64,000 bases of DNA from Bacillus sp. SG-1 (GCF_000181495.1 NZ_ABCF01000007.1:30497-94496), one strand, 5' to 3'. Counted from the stretch's first letter, positions 26,048 through 35,839 are shown. Numbers and translations: made by a program. The notes: a model not told the origin generated them from the letters alone.

Positions 26048-27130
26048 TTAGTGGAGTTTTTTCTTTGACAGCTTCTCATACAATTTTAAATATTGTTCTG
26101 CTGTCTTTTCAACAGAAAATTCTTTTGATCTTTCAATTGACTTCAACCTTAACTCCTTAATGAGACCAGGGTCATTCAATAAATCCTCTATTTTTTTGAC
26201 GAGATCCTGTACATTTTCAGGATCGAACAAAAGGCCGGAACTTCCAACTACTTCCCTTAAACCAGGAATATCACTGGCAATAACAGGAAGACCTGAAGTC
26301 ATTGCTTCTAAGACCGCTAAACCGAACCCCTCCCATTTTGAAGGCTGAATATAAATAGATGCCATCTTCATCAGTTCCGGAATATCTTGACGTTCCCCCA
26401 AAAAGTGTACCCTGCTGCTTACTCCTGAATTAATAGCAAGAGATTCCAGTTCACCTTTCCTTTTACCGTCCCCTGCCACTAAGAGATGAACATTGGATGT
26501 AAACTTCAATGCTTTAATAATTACTTCGTGGTTTTTCTCTTTTTCCAGCCTGCCCACTGTTAAAATCACGGGGTCTTTTACAGTCAGCCCCTCAATATGA
26601 ACAGGATCAATTTCAAGGAACCTCGCACTTCTTATTCCGTTATGAATAATCTCAATTTTTTTCTCAAGGCTCTTATACCTTTCTATTAAGCCGCTGGCAG
26701 TTCCTTCACTTATACAAACAATCTTATTGTATTGACCATACATAAACAAATCAAGCAGATAAAAAAATTTTTTATTTCTCCTTCTGTTCATTGTACTGTG
26801 TTCAGTGGTGATGAGCACAGGATTCTTTTTGGAGACAAACTTTGCTGAGGCAACCCAAAACTGGGATGGAAACAAATGGACATGTATAATGTCATAATGA
26901 TGGAATATATTCCTTAAGAAAAATAGATTGGTTAAACTATATCTGCTACTTGCTTGCGCTTCCAGTAATTTCACTCCTGGAAGCGTCACCCCCCCATCCT
27001 TCATCCCACTTCGTTCCAAAAGATAGAGGTCAACTTCTATACCCTCTTCCACTTGTATTGAAATTAATTCTTTTAATAAGTTTTCAGCCCCACCAAATTC
27101 TAAATTGTTGATAACATGTAATACCTTCAT
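26048..27130 (-). CDS. Family 4 glycosyltransferase (last gene of leftward glycan operon)
   Basis: A 360-residue retaining GT-B enzyme. It begins 'KVLHVINNLEFGGAENLLKEL', with 'DIIHVHLFPSQFW' and 'ITTEHST' in the acceptor half. Donor-half motifs are 'ILTVGRLEKEKNHEVIIKAL', 'VAGDGKRKGELE' and 'PSKWEGFGLAVLEAMTSGLPVIA', holding the EX7E glutamates. GGAGGG precedes the ATG. Its stop codon lies inside the 9-bp repeat at the IS edge, so the insertion occurred just past the coding end and removed half of its terminator. The sugar is unknown. Confidence 0.88.
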   Translation of the reverse strand: MKVLHVINNLEFGGAENLLKELISIQVEEGIEVDLYLLERSGMKDGGVTLPGVKLLEAQASSRYSLTNLFFLRNIFHHYDIIHVHLFPSQFWVASAKFVSKKNPVLITTEHSTMNRRRNKKFFYLLDLFMYGQYNKIVCISEGTASGLIERYKSLEKKIEIIHNGIRSARFLEIDPVHIEGLTVKDPVILTVGRLEKEKNHEVIIKALKFTSNVHLLVAGDGKRKGELESLAINSGVSSRVHFLGERQDIPELMKMASIYIQPSKWEGFGLAVLEAMTSGLPVIASDIPGLREVVGSSGLLFDPENVQDLVKKIEDLLNDPGLIKELRLKSIERSKEFSVEKTAEQYLKLYEKLSKKKLH

Positions 27131-27170
27131 AGGAACAACCCTCCTGCCGCCTAAACAAGTTATCCGCTAA

Positions 27171-28442
27171 CTACTTAACACCTACTACCGATGAGGAGGA
27201 ATTTTGCTTGTCTGCGGCCTCAAAGAATAGAGAAAAAGAAACAATGAATAGTATCCACTCAGACCATTCTGTACTTAATGGGTGAAAAAAACCATTGACT
27301 ATAAAATAGATAAGTATGAACAAAGAACAATAGTACTCCCCGCGCCTTCTTGGGTCCCTTGTTTCAGATAAAGTGACAAAGAATCTCCTGACATAAAGTA
27401 TCCAAAAACTGATAAAAAGGCAATAACCCGTAAGTCCAATCCAACCTGTATCTGCCCAGACCTGTAAATAAGTATTATGAATAACAATGGAATCAACTTG
27501 ATTTGTTCCTAAGCCTGATCCAATGAGCGGATTCTTCAATACTTTTTCAAGCGCTTCTTGGGTCATTTGATATCTATAGGGGTCGCTCTCTCTGAATCCT
27601 TCAACTATTCCTTCTGAAAAAACATTTCTAACTGTCAAAAATAAACGGCTATCAACTAAATTAAAAGAAAAGATTCTCTCCGTTAGAAAGCCATATAAGA
27701 GAGTACCCACACTGAATACAGTGAAAATAATGAGTACCGGATGCTTCCTCAACATCCCTCCTATATTCTTTTCCAAAAGCAGAATAAAGAGGATAAATAA
27801 GCAAGCGAGCACAAGCATAAAGGTTCCAGTTCTTGATCCGTCTAACAGAATGACAGATATGCATACCCCGGTCATAATAATATATTTAAAGGCGAATGGC
27901 CTTATGACAGCTAAACAATACAAGGCATAGACTAGCGGTATTACCCCCACCTTCGTCAGTGAACCTGGAAAGTTCAGAACATTCCCCCATCTCCCGTCCC
28001 CTGTCATTAATTCAGCAAAAGGCAATCCACCATACTTGCCCATTAATAGGAGAGAAAGATTAATATAAGCTGATACAATGAAAGCTAGAAAAGCATAGCG
28101 GGAATATTTAGGGAAAGTATTAAAGAAAGAAAGAGCGATAATTAAAATAATCGTCAGTTTTGCAGTCTGCTCAAGGGTATAGAATATGGATTCTGTTCCA
28201 AATCCACTTATTAACAAGGAGAGGACAAATAGTAAATAAAAAAGTGTTCCCTTTAATTGAATGATGGGATGTTTAATAAATTGTAGGAACATCAACGGAA
28301 CAAGCAGGAATGCCGTCACTATCCAGTGAATATATGGATGAATCGTTGATTTTAAATCTGCAGAGATAACCAAAAACGACCATATAAAAACTATGATACT
28401 CCCAATTGACAAATAGGAGTGATTAGATTTGTAATTCAACAT
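27171..28442 (-). CDS. O-antigen ligase/polymerase-type membrane protein (Wzy-like)
   Basis: About 423 residues with 10-12 hydrophobic helices and a long extracytoplasmic loop at about 265-340 containing 'RYQMTQEALEKVLKNPLIGSGLGTNQVDS'. This matches the Wzy/WaaL pattern (Pro-Leu-x-Gly-x-Gly, then 'VIHNTYLQVWADTGWIGL'). It should polymerise flipped repeat units outside the membrane. I set the start at the ATG at 28442, which has GGGAG 8 bp upstream; a TTG at 28478 is an alternative. It follows the wzx-like gene by 37 bp. The assignment as polymerase over ligase rests on operon context. Confidence 0.8.
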   Translation of the reverse strand: MLNYKSNHSYLSIGSIIVFIWSFLVISADLKSTIHPYIHWIVTAFLLVPLMFLQFIKHPIIQLKGTLFYLLFVLSLLISGFGTESIFYTLEQTAKLTIILIIALSFFNTFPKYSRYAFLAFIVSAYINLSLLLMGKYGGLPFAELMTGDGRWGNVLNFPGSLTKVGVIPLVYALYCLAVIRPFAFKYIIMTGVCISVILLDGSRTGTFMLVLACLFILFILLLEKNIGGMLRKHPVLIIFTVFSVGTLLYGFLTERIFSFNLVDSRLFLTVRNVFSEGIVEGFRESDPYRYQMTQEALEKVLKNPLIGSGLGTNQVDSIVIHNTYLQVWADTGWIGLTGYCLFISFWILYVRRFFVTLSETRDPRRRGEYYCSLFILIYFIVNGFFHPLSTEWSEWILFIVSFSLFFEAADKQNSSSSVVGVK

Positions 28443-28479
28443 AATCATTACTCCCTGCTTCATTTTCAGAGGAAACAAA

Positions 28480-29931
28480 CTAATCGCTTCTTATAAAGCT
28501 TGCCAGCTTCATTCTTACCTTTTTATAGGAAAGTGCAGCATATATGAAGATGAGGGCAAATGGTATAACCAAGATAAAATCGGGAATAGGTTGTGTTCGT
28601 ACGAAAACTGCCATTAGACAGTTCAGTCCGAAAAATATACTGAAACTCATTGATTTGAGTTGAATCGACAGAGATTTTCCTGCATGCGAAAGTGTGACAA
28701 AGTCAGTTGCTAAAGCGTAAACCATTTGACTGATCAGCCAGGACCATCCTATGGCTAATACTCCTCCTGTCTGATAAAAGATTAAAAAACAGCTGATCAG
28801 AAGAAACAAAGCACCGCCATTCAAGGCTGCACCCATCCAGTACCTTCCTCCTGCAAGTAAAAGTTCATAACTCAAATTACTATGGGCATTTATACATACC
28901 CCCAAGAGCAGAATGACGAAAAGACCAACTGTCTCGTGTTCAGACATGCCCATCAACTTGAGACCCACCGGTGCCAAAAGGACCCCTGCCATATTTAATA
29001 AATAGTATGAAAACCAGCTGATCAACAAAATAAACGGCAGTCTGTTATACAGGAGTGTCCTTTCTTGAGGATCAACTAGCATTCTAACAAATTTAGGAAA
29101 GATCACTAATCCAATTGCATTGGAGAAAAACCATACCTTCGTTGCAAGATCGAAAGCAGACCTGTAAATTCCTAAGTAATGCAAGCCAAAGAACCTGTTT
29201 ACAAGGACAGATCCTATTGCGATGACAGTTTGCTGCAAGAATTGGGAAGTTGAAAGGACGAAAGAGGCCCCAAGCAGGAGTTTAATCTTCTGATATCTAA
29301 ACCTTGGACTCCAACTCCCCTGCGGAAGCGCCCCCATTAACACACGGGCAGACAATATATCTGTACAGCGTGCAAAAACCATGAACATTACAAGTATATC
29401 CGGGCGGCTGAAGCAAAACAGGCCCGTATACATAAAAGAATATTTCAAGATACCCGATACAAATTGATACTTGGAATAATTATTAAACCTTTCTTCAGCA
29501 ATGCAGTATGCCTGGAACATAGATGTGGGAACCGATGCAATATAATCGATTACAGCAAGTAAAATAATCAGCTTTAGAACCGGCAGATTTAATTGGTCTA
29601 CTGGAAAGATTATAACTGGAATTAGTGTTTGCAAGAGGGGAAGGAGGATAAGAAGAGCAATACAAAATATTATATAAATACCCAGCGTTGACTGAAGATG
29701 CTGCTTCTTCGCATCTTCATCTTTTTCCATGGCGAGTAATCTTGATAAGTTTTTAGTCGTACCAAGTTCAATAAAGACAATATAAGCGGTAAGAGTGAGG
29801 AAAATAGTGTAAATCCCATAATGCTCGGTCCCCAATTGATTGAGCGCTGATGGTATAAACACAAGCCCCAATATACCTTTCAGTGCATAAACTGCATAAA
29901 TTGAAGTGACATGCCTGACAAGTCGTTTCAT
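28480..29931 (-). CDS. Wzx-type polysaccharide flippase
   Basis: A 483-residue polytopic protein of the PST/MATE-like flippase family with about 12-14 TM helices. The N-terminus ('TSIYAVYALKGILGLVFIPSALNQLGTEHYGIYTIFLTL') has the usual Wzx layout, followed by 'GTTKNLSRLLA'. It should move the lipid-linked repeat unit across the membrane for the Wzy-like polymerase encoded next. GAGGTAT precedes the ATG. Confidence 0.85.
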   Translation of the reverse strand: MKRLVRHVTSIYAVYALKGILGLVFIPSALNQLGTEHYGIYTIFLTLTAYIVFIELGTTKNLSRLLAMEKDEDAKKQHLQSTLGIYIIFCIALLILLPLLQTLIPVIIFPVDQLNLPVLKLIILLAVIDYIASVPTSMFQAYCIAEERFNNYSKYQFVSGILKYSFMYTGLFCFSRPDILVMFMVFARCTDILSARVLMGALPQGSWSPRFRYQKIKLLLGASFVLSTSQFLQQTVIAIGSVLVNRFFGLHYLGIYRSAFDLATKVWFFSNAIGLVIFPKFVRMLVDPQERTLLYNRLPFILLISWFSYYLLNMAGVLLAPVGLKLMGMSEHETVGLFVILLLGVCINAHSNLSYELLLAGGRYWMGAALNGGALFLLISCFLIFYQTGGVLAIGWSWLISQMVYALATDFVTLSHAGKSLSIQLKSMSFSIFFGLNCLMAVFVRTQPIPDFILVIPFALIFIYAALSYKKVRMKLASFIRSD

Positions 29932-30054
29932 CTTTATACCTCATTTATCCAGCCAATTATGACATCGTTATTCTCATAATTCAACATTGTTACTCTTACG
30001 ATTAATTTATATTTAAACTCCCTATACCTTCTTGGTGAACAGGACTAGGCTTAG

Positions 30055-31209
30055 TTACTCAGGTTCCTTCAATGGGTCCATTAAACACTCTACATAGACT
30101 TTCTCCATATCTGAAAGGATGCTGCTTAATTCAAATTGCCGAACTAACTGAAGGCTGGATTCTCCCATCCTCTCTAGAAGAGACGGATTTTCAATTAACT
30201 TAGCGATATATGATGCGGTAAGTTCATGGTTGTTTACAGGAACCAAGTAGCCGTTTTCTCCATGCGTTATCAAATCTCGACAGCCACGTATTTTTGTAGC
30301 AATGACGGGTTTACCTGCTGACATAGCTTCCATGACCGCCTTCGGTAATCCTTCCCGCTTTGAAGTCAGGCAGAATAAATCCGCTGCTGCCAACAGTTCA
30401 TCAATATCGGTTCGAAATCCAGCATGCATCACTTCTGCTTGCAAAGACATATCTTTCACATATTTTTTCAGCTCGCGTTCCCCGTTCCCTTCTCCCACCA
30501 ACAAACATTTGATTTGTGGGTAACGGGTCTTTAATAGCCGAATTGCCCGCAGCAACTGAACTTGATTTTTGTTCTTATTGATTTCAGCCACACAAAGAAT
30601 AACGAAAGCGGACTCCGGGATACCTAATTCTTCTCTTTTTTGTTTTCTTACAGACGCTTTTTTCACTGGTCCGAACTTTCCTGTATCAACACCTACTCCA
30701 GGGATGAATATTGCTTTCTTTCTGACCGGGAAAGAGCTTGCGCGCGCAGCATCTTCTGTGTTGATCGTTATCAACACATCAGTCCACCTCGCGAAGAACC
30801 ATTCGATGGGATAGAACAACCAATTAAACGTCGATCCTTGTTCATGAAAATGAAAACCATGAGCGGTATATATCACTTTGGGAATCTTTGCTGCCTTGGC
30901 AGCATATCTACCAAGGATACTGCCGACCGGAGTATGAACATGCACGAGCTTATATTTTTCTTTTTTGAAATTCTGTATCAGGTGGTATAGAGCACTTATG
31001 TTAGCAGGATGAAAAGGAAATCTTCTAAACTCAATTTCATGACATTTTACTTGCTCATCCACCAGAGCCTGCTTTCCATTACCCTTTCGTGAAATCGCAT
31101 GAACTTCCACACCCTTTTTTTGTAACATCTTGATAAACGGCAAATGAAAAGCTTCGAGATGACGAAACACAGTAGCAACAAATGCAACTTTATGAACTTC
31201 CTCCTCCAA
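30055..31209 (-). CDS. Family 4 glycosyltransferase, EpsD-like
   Basis: A 384-residue GT-B enzyme. 'KVAFVATVFRHLEAFHLPFIKMLQKKGVEVHAI' opens the acceptor domain, with 'VHVHTPVGSILGRYAAK' and 'YTAHGFHFH' as in EpsD/CapM-type transferases. The donor domain has 'GVGVDTGKF', 'ILCVAEINKNKNQ', 'LVGEGNGEREL' and 'LTSKREGLPKAVMEAMSAGKPVIAT'. TTG start. The first 20 bp overlap the end of the upstream acyltransferase gene, so the two are translationally linked. Confidence 0.87.
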   Translation of the reverse strand: MEEEVHKVAFVATVFRHLEAFHLPFIKMLQKKGVEVHAISRKGNGKQALVDEQVKCHEIEFRRFPFHPANISALYHLIQNFKKEKYKLVHVHTPVGSILGRYAAKAAKIPKVIYTAHGFHFHEQGSTFNWLFYPIEWFFARWTDVLITINTEDAARASSFPVRKKAIFIPGVGVDTGKFGPVKKASVRKQKREELGIPESAFVILCVAEINKNKNQVQLLRAIRLLKTRYPQIKCLLVGEGNGERELKKYVKDMSLQAEVMHAGFRTDIDELLAAADLFCLTSKREGLPKAVMEAMSAGKPVIATKIRGCRDLITHGENGYLVPVNNHELTASYIAKLIENPSLLERMGESSLQLVRQFELSSILSDMEKVYVECLMDPLKEPE

Positions 31210-32038
31210 GCCCTTCCCCTCCCCTGCAAGAGTTAAGCAACCTCTGGGCTCGAATAAATTCCGGTTGTTTTCTCCATTTCCATCTCAAGGCCAATATTAT
31301 TAATTTCCCTACCAGGTTCTTTCCCCTATAGGTTTTCAGTTCATCTGCTTCTATTCCCCCAAACCCTTTTTTAAACTTATTTATCCCTTGGTGACCATTC
31401 TCGTTTAGTGACAAGCCACAGAAATCATACCACTTACCCCCCTTTGCTTTAAAAGAGAGAATGGACTGCCAATGCAAGAAACGGTTTGCCCTTCCAATTA
31501 GATTCTTTTGTGCTGCATCATGAGAATCCCTAAAGGAAGCAGAATAAAGCATGATTGCCCTCTGCCCATCAAAGGTGTATCCATGAAAACAAAGAATATC
31601 TTCCTCCACTTTGGCCATCGTTATAATGAAAGCATTTTTATCGCGGCAGGCTTTTAACTTCTTAGGATTACAGGGCTGGATCTTCTTTTTTTTCGCAAAT
31701 TGATTAAAGGTCTCTGTAAAGGTCTGTATTTCCTTATCGCTTGGATTATTAATCTCTGAGTATTCCACCCCCTCCCTCTCTGCTCGTTTTATTTTGTATC
31801 GAGTGCTTTTGCCTATTTCATCGAATATTTCTTCATCATCTTTCTCCAGATTGATCACCAGTGTTCTAAAGAGCTTATGGAATGTAAACCGCTCCTTATT
31901 GTCGACTTGATCAACAAGGGGATCCGTTATTAAAAAAGAGTTAAGATGAACATCTGTATCTCCTACCTGCGGCGGGTACCCATCGGAATATGTTTCAGTA
32001 AAATGGAAGATGCTTCTTTTATATTTGATTTTTAACAC
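31190..32038 (-). CDS. FemAB/GNAT-fold acyltransferase-like protein
   Basis: A 282-residue soluble protein. The block 'STRYKIKRAEREG', the later 'IMLYSASFRDSHDAAQK', 'ANRFLHWQSILSFKAKG', 'WYDFCGLS' and 'NKFKKGFGG' follow the layout of peptidoglycan-bridge (FemAB-like) acyltransferases. It shares these blocks in the same order with the protein at 36072-36842, so the two are clearly paralogous. In glycan loci such proteins are thought to add amino-acid or acyl substituents to sugars; the substrate here is unknown. GTG start with GGGGG upstream; ends within the next gene. Confidence 0.7.
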   Translation of the reverse strand: MLKIKYKRSIFHFTETYSDGYPPQVGDTDVHLNSFLITDPLVDQVDNKERFTFHKLFRTLVINLEKDDEEIFDEIGKSTRYKIKRAEREGVEYSEINNPSDKEIQTFTETFNQFAKKKKIQPCNPKKLKACRDKNAFIITMAKVEEDILCFHGYTFDGQRAIMLYSASFRDSHDAAQKNLIGRANRFLHWQSILSFKAKGGKWYDFCGLSLNENGHQGINKFKKGFGGIEADELKTYRGKNLVGKLIILALRWKWRKQPEFIRAQRLLNSCRGGEGLGGGSS

Positions 32039-32065
32039 ACCACCACCCCCTTCAGTAAAAAAGAT

Positions 32066-32986
32066 TCATTGGAGTTTGATCTCTTTGTAATAATCAATCG
32101 TTTTTCTCAGCCCCTCTGGTAAATTCACTTTAGGTTCCCAGCTTAACATCATTATTGCCTTTGAATTAGCAAGCCGGCTATGTAGAATATCGCCAGACCT
32201 GCCTCCTCTAAAATTAGGTGTTACAGCCTTGCCCATCAGATCCCTTATTTGTTCAAACAGCTGAAGAATCGTTATGCTGATGCCGCTTGAAATATTCAAA
32301 ACCTCCATATCCGCTGCATTTAACGCGGATACATTCGCTTCAGCCACATCACCGGCATATATAAAGTCTCTGGTTTGCTTACCATCTCCAAAGATGACAG
32401 GAGACCTATCTTCCATCAATTCATGTATAAAAATAGGAATTACTCCTCCTTCTCCCTTAATTCCCTGCCGTTCCCCATACACATTTGAATATCGAAGAAT
32501 TGTATACTTCAGGCCATGTATTTTAAAAAATGCCTCTAAATAAAGCTCAGGAGTATATTTAGAGATGCCATAAAATGAAATGGGCATTATTTTTTCATTC
32601 TCACTAATTTCAGAAGCTACATTTTCTCCATAAACTGCAGAGGTTGAAGAATAGACCACTTTCTTGACCTTGTACTTGACGCATTCATTCAAGACGTTTA
32701 TCGTTCCTAGAATATTAACTTCCGCATCCATAATAGGTTCCATGACTGACCGGCTAACATCCACTTGTGCTGCCATGTGGATGACTGCATCGGGTCTTTC
32801 CTTATCAAAAACATTAGACAAATTTTTGTCTGTTATATTTAATTGGTAGCACTTTACTTTCTTATTAATAGAATTTTTGTTACCGATTGATGAGTCTACA
32901 ATGACAACCTTGTATCCTCCTTCTACTAATGAATTGACTACATAGGACCCAATAAATCCATTTCCTCCCGTCACTAAGATCTTCAA
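32066..32986 (-). CDS. NAD-dependent sugar-nucleotide epimerase/dehydratase (extended SDR)
   Basis: A 306-residue extended short-chain dehydrogenase. Rossmann motif 'VTGGNGFIGSYVV' is at residues 5-17, 'HMAAQVDVSRSV' about 70, catalytic Ser in 'YSSTSAVYGE' and the Y-x3-K pair in 'FYGISKYTPE' (about 142-151). It resembles UDP-glucose 4-epimerase/WbpP-like enzymes that provide galactose-type sugar nucleotides. The exact substrate cannot be read. TTG start with AAGGAGGGG. Confidence 0.85.
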   Translation of the reverse strand: MKILVTGGNGFIGSYVVNSLVEGGYKVVIVDSSIGNKNSINKKVKCYQLNITDKNLSNVFDKERPDAVIHMAAQVDVSRSVMEPIMDAEVNILGTINVLNECVKYKVKKVVYSSTSAVYGENVASEISENEKIMPISFYGISKYTPELYLEAFFKIHGLKYTILRYSNVYGERQGIKGEGGVIPIFIHELMEDRSPVIFGDGKQTRDFIYAGDVAEANVSALNAADMEVLNISSGISITILQLFEQIRDLMGKAVTPNFRGGRSGDILHSRLANSKAIMMLSWEPKVNLPEGLRKTIDYYKEIKLQ

Positions 32987-33098
32987 GTGACCCCTCCTTC
33001 TCAGTGAGCAATGTGATTCTCTCGTAATTTATTTATGTGGATAGACTGTTTCACTTTCCGGCTAATTAGCAAAATAGGCCTAAGCTATCTACAGGAAC

Positions 33099-34721
33099 TT
33101 ATAACTGACGTCCGCTGGATTTCCACTTATAAAATACTTTCAAAGGGAAAAATCTGCTTCTCTTTGAATCAATCACCGTTATGTTTCCTGAATAACTTAT
33201 TGTATGGATACCTTTACTGTATGGTGTCATGGAGAAAGGTTGGATATCAATAACTGGTTCTTCTTTGAATTTAGTGGGGGTCAATTCTACTATTTCATTG
33301 ATAACGATTTTCCCTCCATAAGTACGGGAACAATCCTGGCTGGGTCTATATAGGCTGCCTTCTTTATAAAATGGTTTTCCGGCTGGCCTGCTTGATGTCA
33401 CATCACTTTTCACAGGATTCAATAAGTGCTCGGTCCATCCTGAATACAAATCTTCTGAAAACCAAACATATAATTTTGATTGAGGATCTTCTTCCTGGTT
33501 CGTACAAAACAGCCACCAATATCCTTCATGGTGAAAAATGGTTGGATCGACCGCCTTGAAGCCTTTGATTATAACTGAAACCTCTTTCCATTGATCTGGA
33601 AACCGAACTGCTTGGAACAATTTTACCCCGTTCTCCCCATTCATCTCAGGAACACAGTAAAACTCGTTCTCATAGTGCAGAATATATGGATACGAAAGAT
33701 GTTTTTGTTTTGAAAATTGGTTACTAATATCGACTGTCTGAACAGGTTGAAATTCCAATGTCTGTTGGCTCCATGTTCCAGACAAGGCCGAAATTTTTCC
33801 TCTCCCGTCGGAAATTGCAAGCTCTTCATACAAAATCGTTAAACAGCTGTTTTCAGAAACAACAAAAGGATCCGCAATAAAATCCCCTTTTCGTCTTTTG
33901 GGAAGCCAGGCAATCTCCGGCGAAAAGTCTCTTTGTAGAAAATACTCGACTGGAATAGAAATGATACCGATATTCCATTCATCAATCCAGAAAAGTTTTT
34001 TCATGATGAAAGAACACTGATTTATAATTTTTTTCAAAAGAAAATAAACCATATCTTTATTTTTGATAAGGCTTCTTTTTACGAGGAGCTCCCTATCGTT
34101 TTGATCACCAAGGGGCTGGACCGTATTGGATTTGCCACATACCAATATTTCTTTACAAGCTCTTGCTGGCATGTCACTTAACAGGAATAATGCTTTATCA
34201 AGGGATCGGGAGAAGGAGTGATTGATCCCGCCTACAGAACCTTTTCCGACAATATGCCAACCTCTACTAGAATGAGAAATAAGCAACAACTCAAGTGGCT
34301 TCCCATTTAATACATCTCTAAGCCATGAATTGAAATTTCTGGTATCTAATTGGAAAGACAAGATACCATGGTGAGGATAGTCCTCTATTTCAATGTTTTT
34401 ATTAAAGGGATTAAAGTTTAAGATAAGATCTATATTAGAGGAGTTTAAACAGTTCACCCAGGATAAACTCCTATTTGGCAAGGATACTTCTTGAAAGGGG
34501 ATTTTTTGAAGAGCTTTTGATCGTTTGCTGACAAAATAAAGGTATATCTTTTCAAGGTAACTCATGTAAACTCCATTATCCTCGCTAATACTTCCTCTTA
34601 CGTTTAAAGGACATATAATCAACTCAACTTCCGGAATGCAACTTAACTTTTCCAAGCATTTTATTTGCCATTCATATAAAAATGCTTCACATAAAACTCC
34701 TATTTTGAGGCGTCTTGTCAT
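33099..34721 (-). CDS. Formyltransferase-like domain fused to a GINT1-N/GH43-like beta-propeller domain
   Basis: A 540-residue protein with two parts. Residues about 1-210 resemble a methionyl-tRNA/sugar formyltransferase fold ('KIGVLCEAFLYEWQIKCLEKLSCIPEVELIIC', then 'DLILNFNP' and 'HHGILSFQLD'). Residues about 245-530 have the repeated beta-blade features of the domain found at the N-terminus of plant glucosamine inositolphosphorylceramide transferase: 'FIADPFVV', 'YPYILHYENEFYCVPEM', 'AVDPTIFHHEGYWWLFCT' and 'GSLYRPSQDCSRTYG'. These resemble GH43/68-type five-bladed propellers with spaced Asp and Glu. The start at 34721 has GAGGGTG; an upstream in-frame ATG lacks one. Its role in the locus is unknown; sugar formylation or glycosyl transfer are possibilities. 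The family assignment is from memory of the pattern. Confidence 0.7.
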   Translation of the reverse strand: MTRRLKIGVLCEAFLYEWQIKCLEKLSCIPEVELIICPLNVRGSISEDNGVYMSYLEKIYLYFVSKRSKALQKIPFQEVSLPNRSLSWVNCLNSSNIDLILNFNPFNKNIEIEDYPHHGILSFQLDTRNFNSWLRDVLNGKPLELLLISHSSRGWHIVGKGSVGGINHSFSRSLDKALFLLSDMPARACKEILVCGKSNTVQPLGDQNDRELLVKRSLIKNKDMVYFLLKKIINQCSFIMKKLFWIDEWNIGIISIPVEYFLQRDFSPEIAWLPKRRKGDFIADPFVVSENSCLTILYEELAISDGRGKISALSGTWSQQTLEFQPVQTVDISNQFSKQKHLSYPYILHYENEFYCVPEMNGENGVKLFQAVRFPDQWKEVSVIIKGFKAVDPTIFHHEGYWWLFCTNQEEDPQSKLYVWFSEDLYSGWTEHLLNPVKSDVTSSRPAGKPFYKEGSLYRPSQDCSRTYGGKIVINEIVELTPTKFKEEPVIDIQPFSMTPYSKGIHTISYSGNITVIDSKRSRFFPLKVFYKWKSSGRQL

Positions 34722-34762
34722 TGAATCACCCTCTTGTAGTATATAACTCTGACCCATCGTAG

Positions 34763-35839
34763 TTATTTGTAAGAAATATATTTTGACAACTTTGTATACA
34801 ATTTTCTAATATTCTTATGCCGGTAGACAAAGTTACGAAGAGATAATCTAATTTGATACTTGATAACAAATAAGTATTTTTGAAATACTGACTTAAATAG
34901 TATCAATTGATAATTCGTATGGAGTTCCCCATTCAACTGTAATTTGTAATCATAATCACCTCTCATGAAGTCCACCTCTGAATTCTTCTTATCAATAGCT
35001 GTAAGCATTAAATAGTAATGTAACAGATGACCGATACCACTAAACTCCGGGGAGAACGCTGTTACCCAAACATACTTTTTTTCTTTATAATCCAATATCA
35101 ACCCAAATGCTTTTGGGACTCCTCCTATGTTAATGAATGTGACCATGAGTAATCCTGATTGATGTAACGATTCCATAAAAGGGAGCAACAATTTCAAGTT
35201 GCTGTTTCCCATGCGTTGTTCCTGTCTGGAGTCATATATATCAGCAATCATTTCCCCTGCCTTAGAATCAAATTGATCCAGAATCATGAATTCATGCTCT
35301 TTCTTCAATCTAGAATTCAGGTTCTTTTTTTTAAATGAACTAGTTAACCCCTTATAATAATCCTCCCAATCAACATAGTTTCTAATCGGAATTGAGACGG
35401 TTCTTTTTAATTGTTGAAAAAAAGCTGATTTCTCATTTTGAAAAATACGTCTGAGTGCATGAGTTTGAGGGTTCCTGGAACTCAACTCCCTCAATTCTAT
35501 GCGGCTCCACCCCTGTTCTATTAATGTTTTAAGCATTTTTGAAATAACCCTGTAAGTATTTCTTTCGACAATAAAAGAGCCATAGTCGCTGTAATCACTA
35601 CCAATAAAAACCAGCGCTCCATCTTTGTTAATCATAGGGGCCACCCCTACCAGCTTCTCACCTTTATAGACTGCCAGAATGTTAAGTTCAAAATTTCTTT
35701 CTATACAGCGCCAAAAATGATAGTTCCACTCCCATGTTTGGAATGGTGTTGCCTCCTCCATTCTCTCTGCGATCATGTTCCACTCTTCTCTTAAAAGCAA
35801 AAATTCTTCCTCATCTCTAACTACATGGATGTTCACCAT
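34763..35839 (-). CDS. CelD/BcsL-like GNAT acyltransferase
   Basis: A 358-residue soluble protein. 'FLLLREEWNMIAERMEEATPFQTWEWNYHFW' followed by 'ILAVYKGEKLVGVAPMI' is the usual start of Acetyltransf_6 (CelD/BcsL) proteins found with cellulose and capsule genes. 'YWEDYYKGLTSSFKKKNLNSRLKKE'-type spacing and 'FMRGDYDYKLQLNGE' near 300-315 complete the pattern. It should acylate a sugar or lipid intermediate. It is the first gene of the eight-gene leftward operon, with AAAGAGGTG close to its ATG; the adjoining GTG codon is an alternative start. Substrate unknown. Confidence 0.75.
   Translation of the reverse strand: MVNIHVVRDEEEFLLLREEWNMIAERMEEATPFQTWEWNYHFWRCIERNFELNILAVYKGEKLVGVAPMINKDGALVFIGSDYSDYGSFIVERNTYRVISKMLKTLIEQGWSRIELRELSSRNPQTHALRRIFQNEKSAFFQQLKRTVSIPIRNYVDWEDYYKGLTSSFKKKNLNSRLKKEHEFMILDQFDSKAGEMIADIYDSRQEQRMGNSNLKLLLPFMESLHQSGLLMVTFINIGGVPKAFGLILDYKEKKYVWVTAFSPEFSGIGHLLHYYLMLTAIDKKNSEVDFMRGDYDYKLQLNGELHTNYQLILFKSVFQKYLFVIKYQIRLSLRNFVYRHKNIRKLYTKLSKYISYK

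Noticed and set aside
25823..26068. Plus-strand frame through the 124-bp palindrome (and a matching minus frame)
   Set aside because: The Arg/Pro-rich product comes from the GC-rich palindrome, and both strands are open for the same reason.
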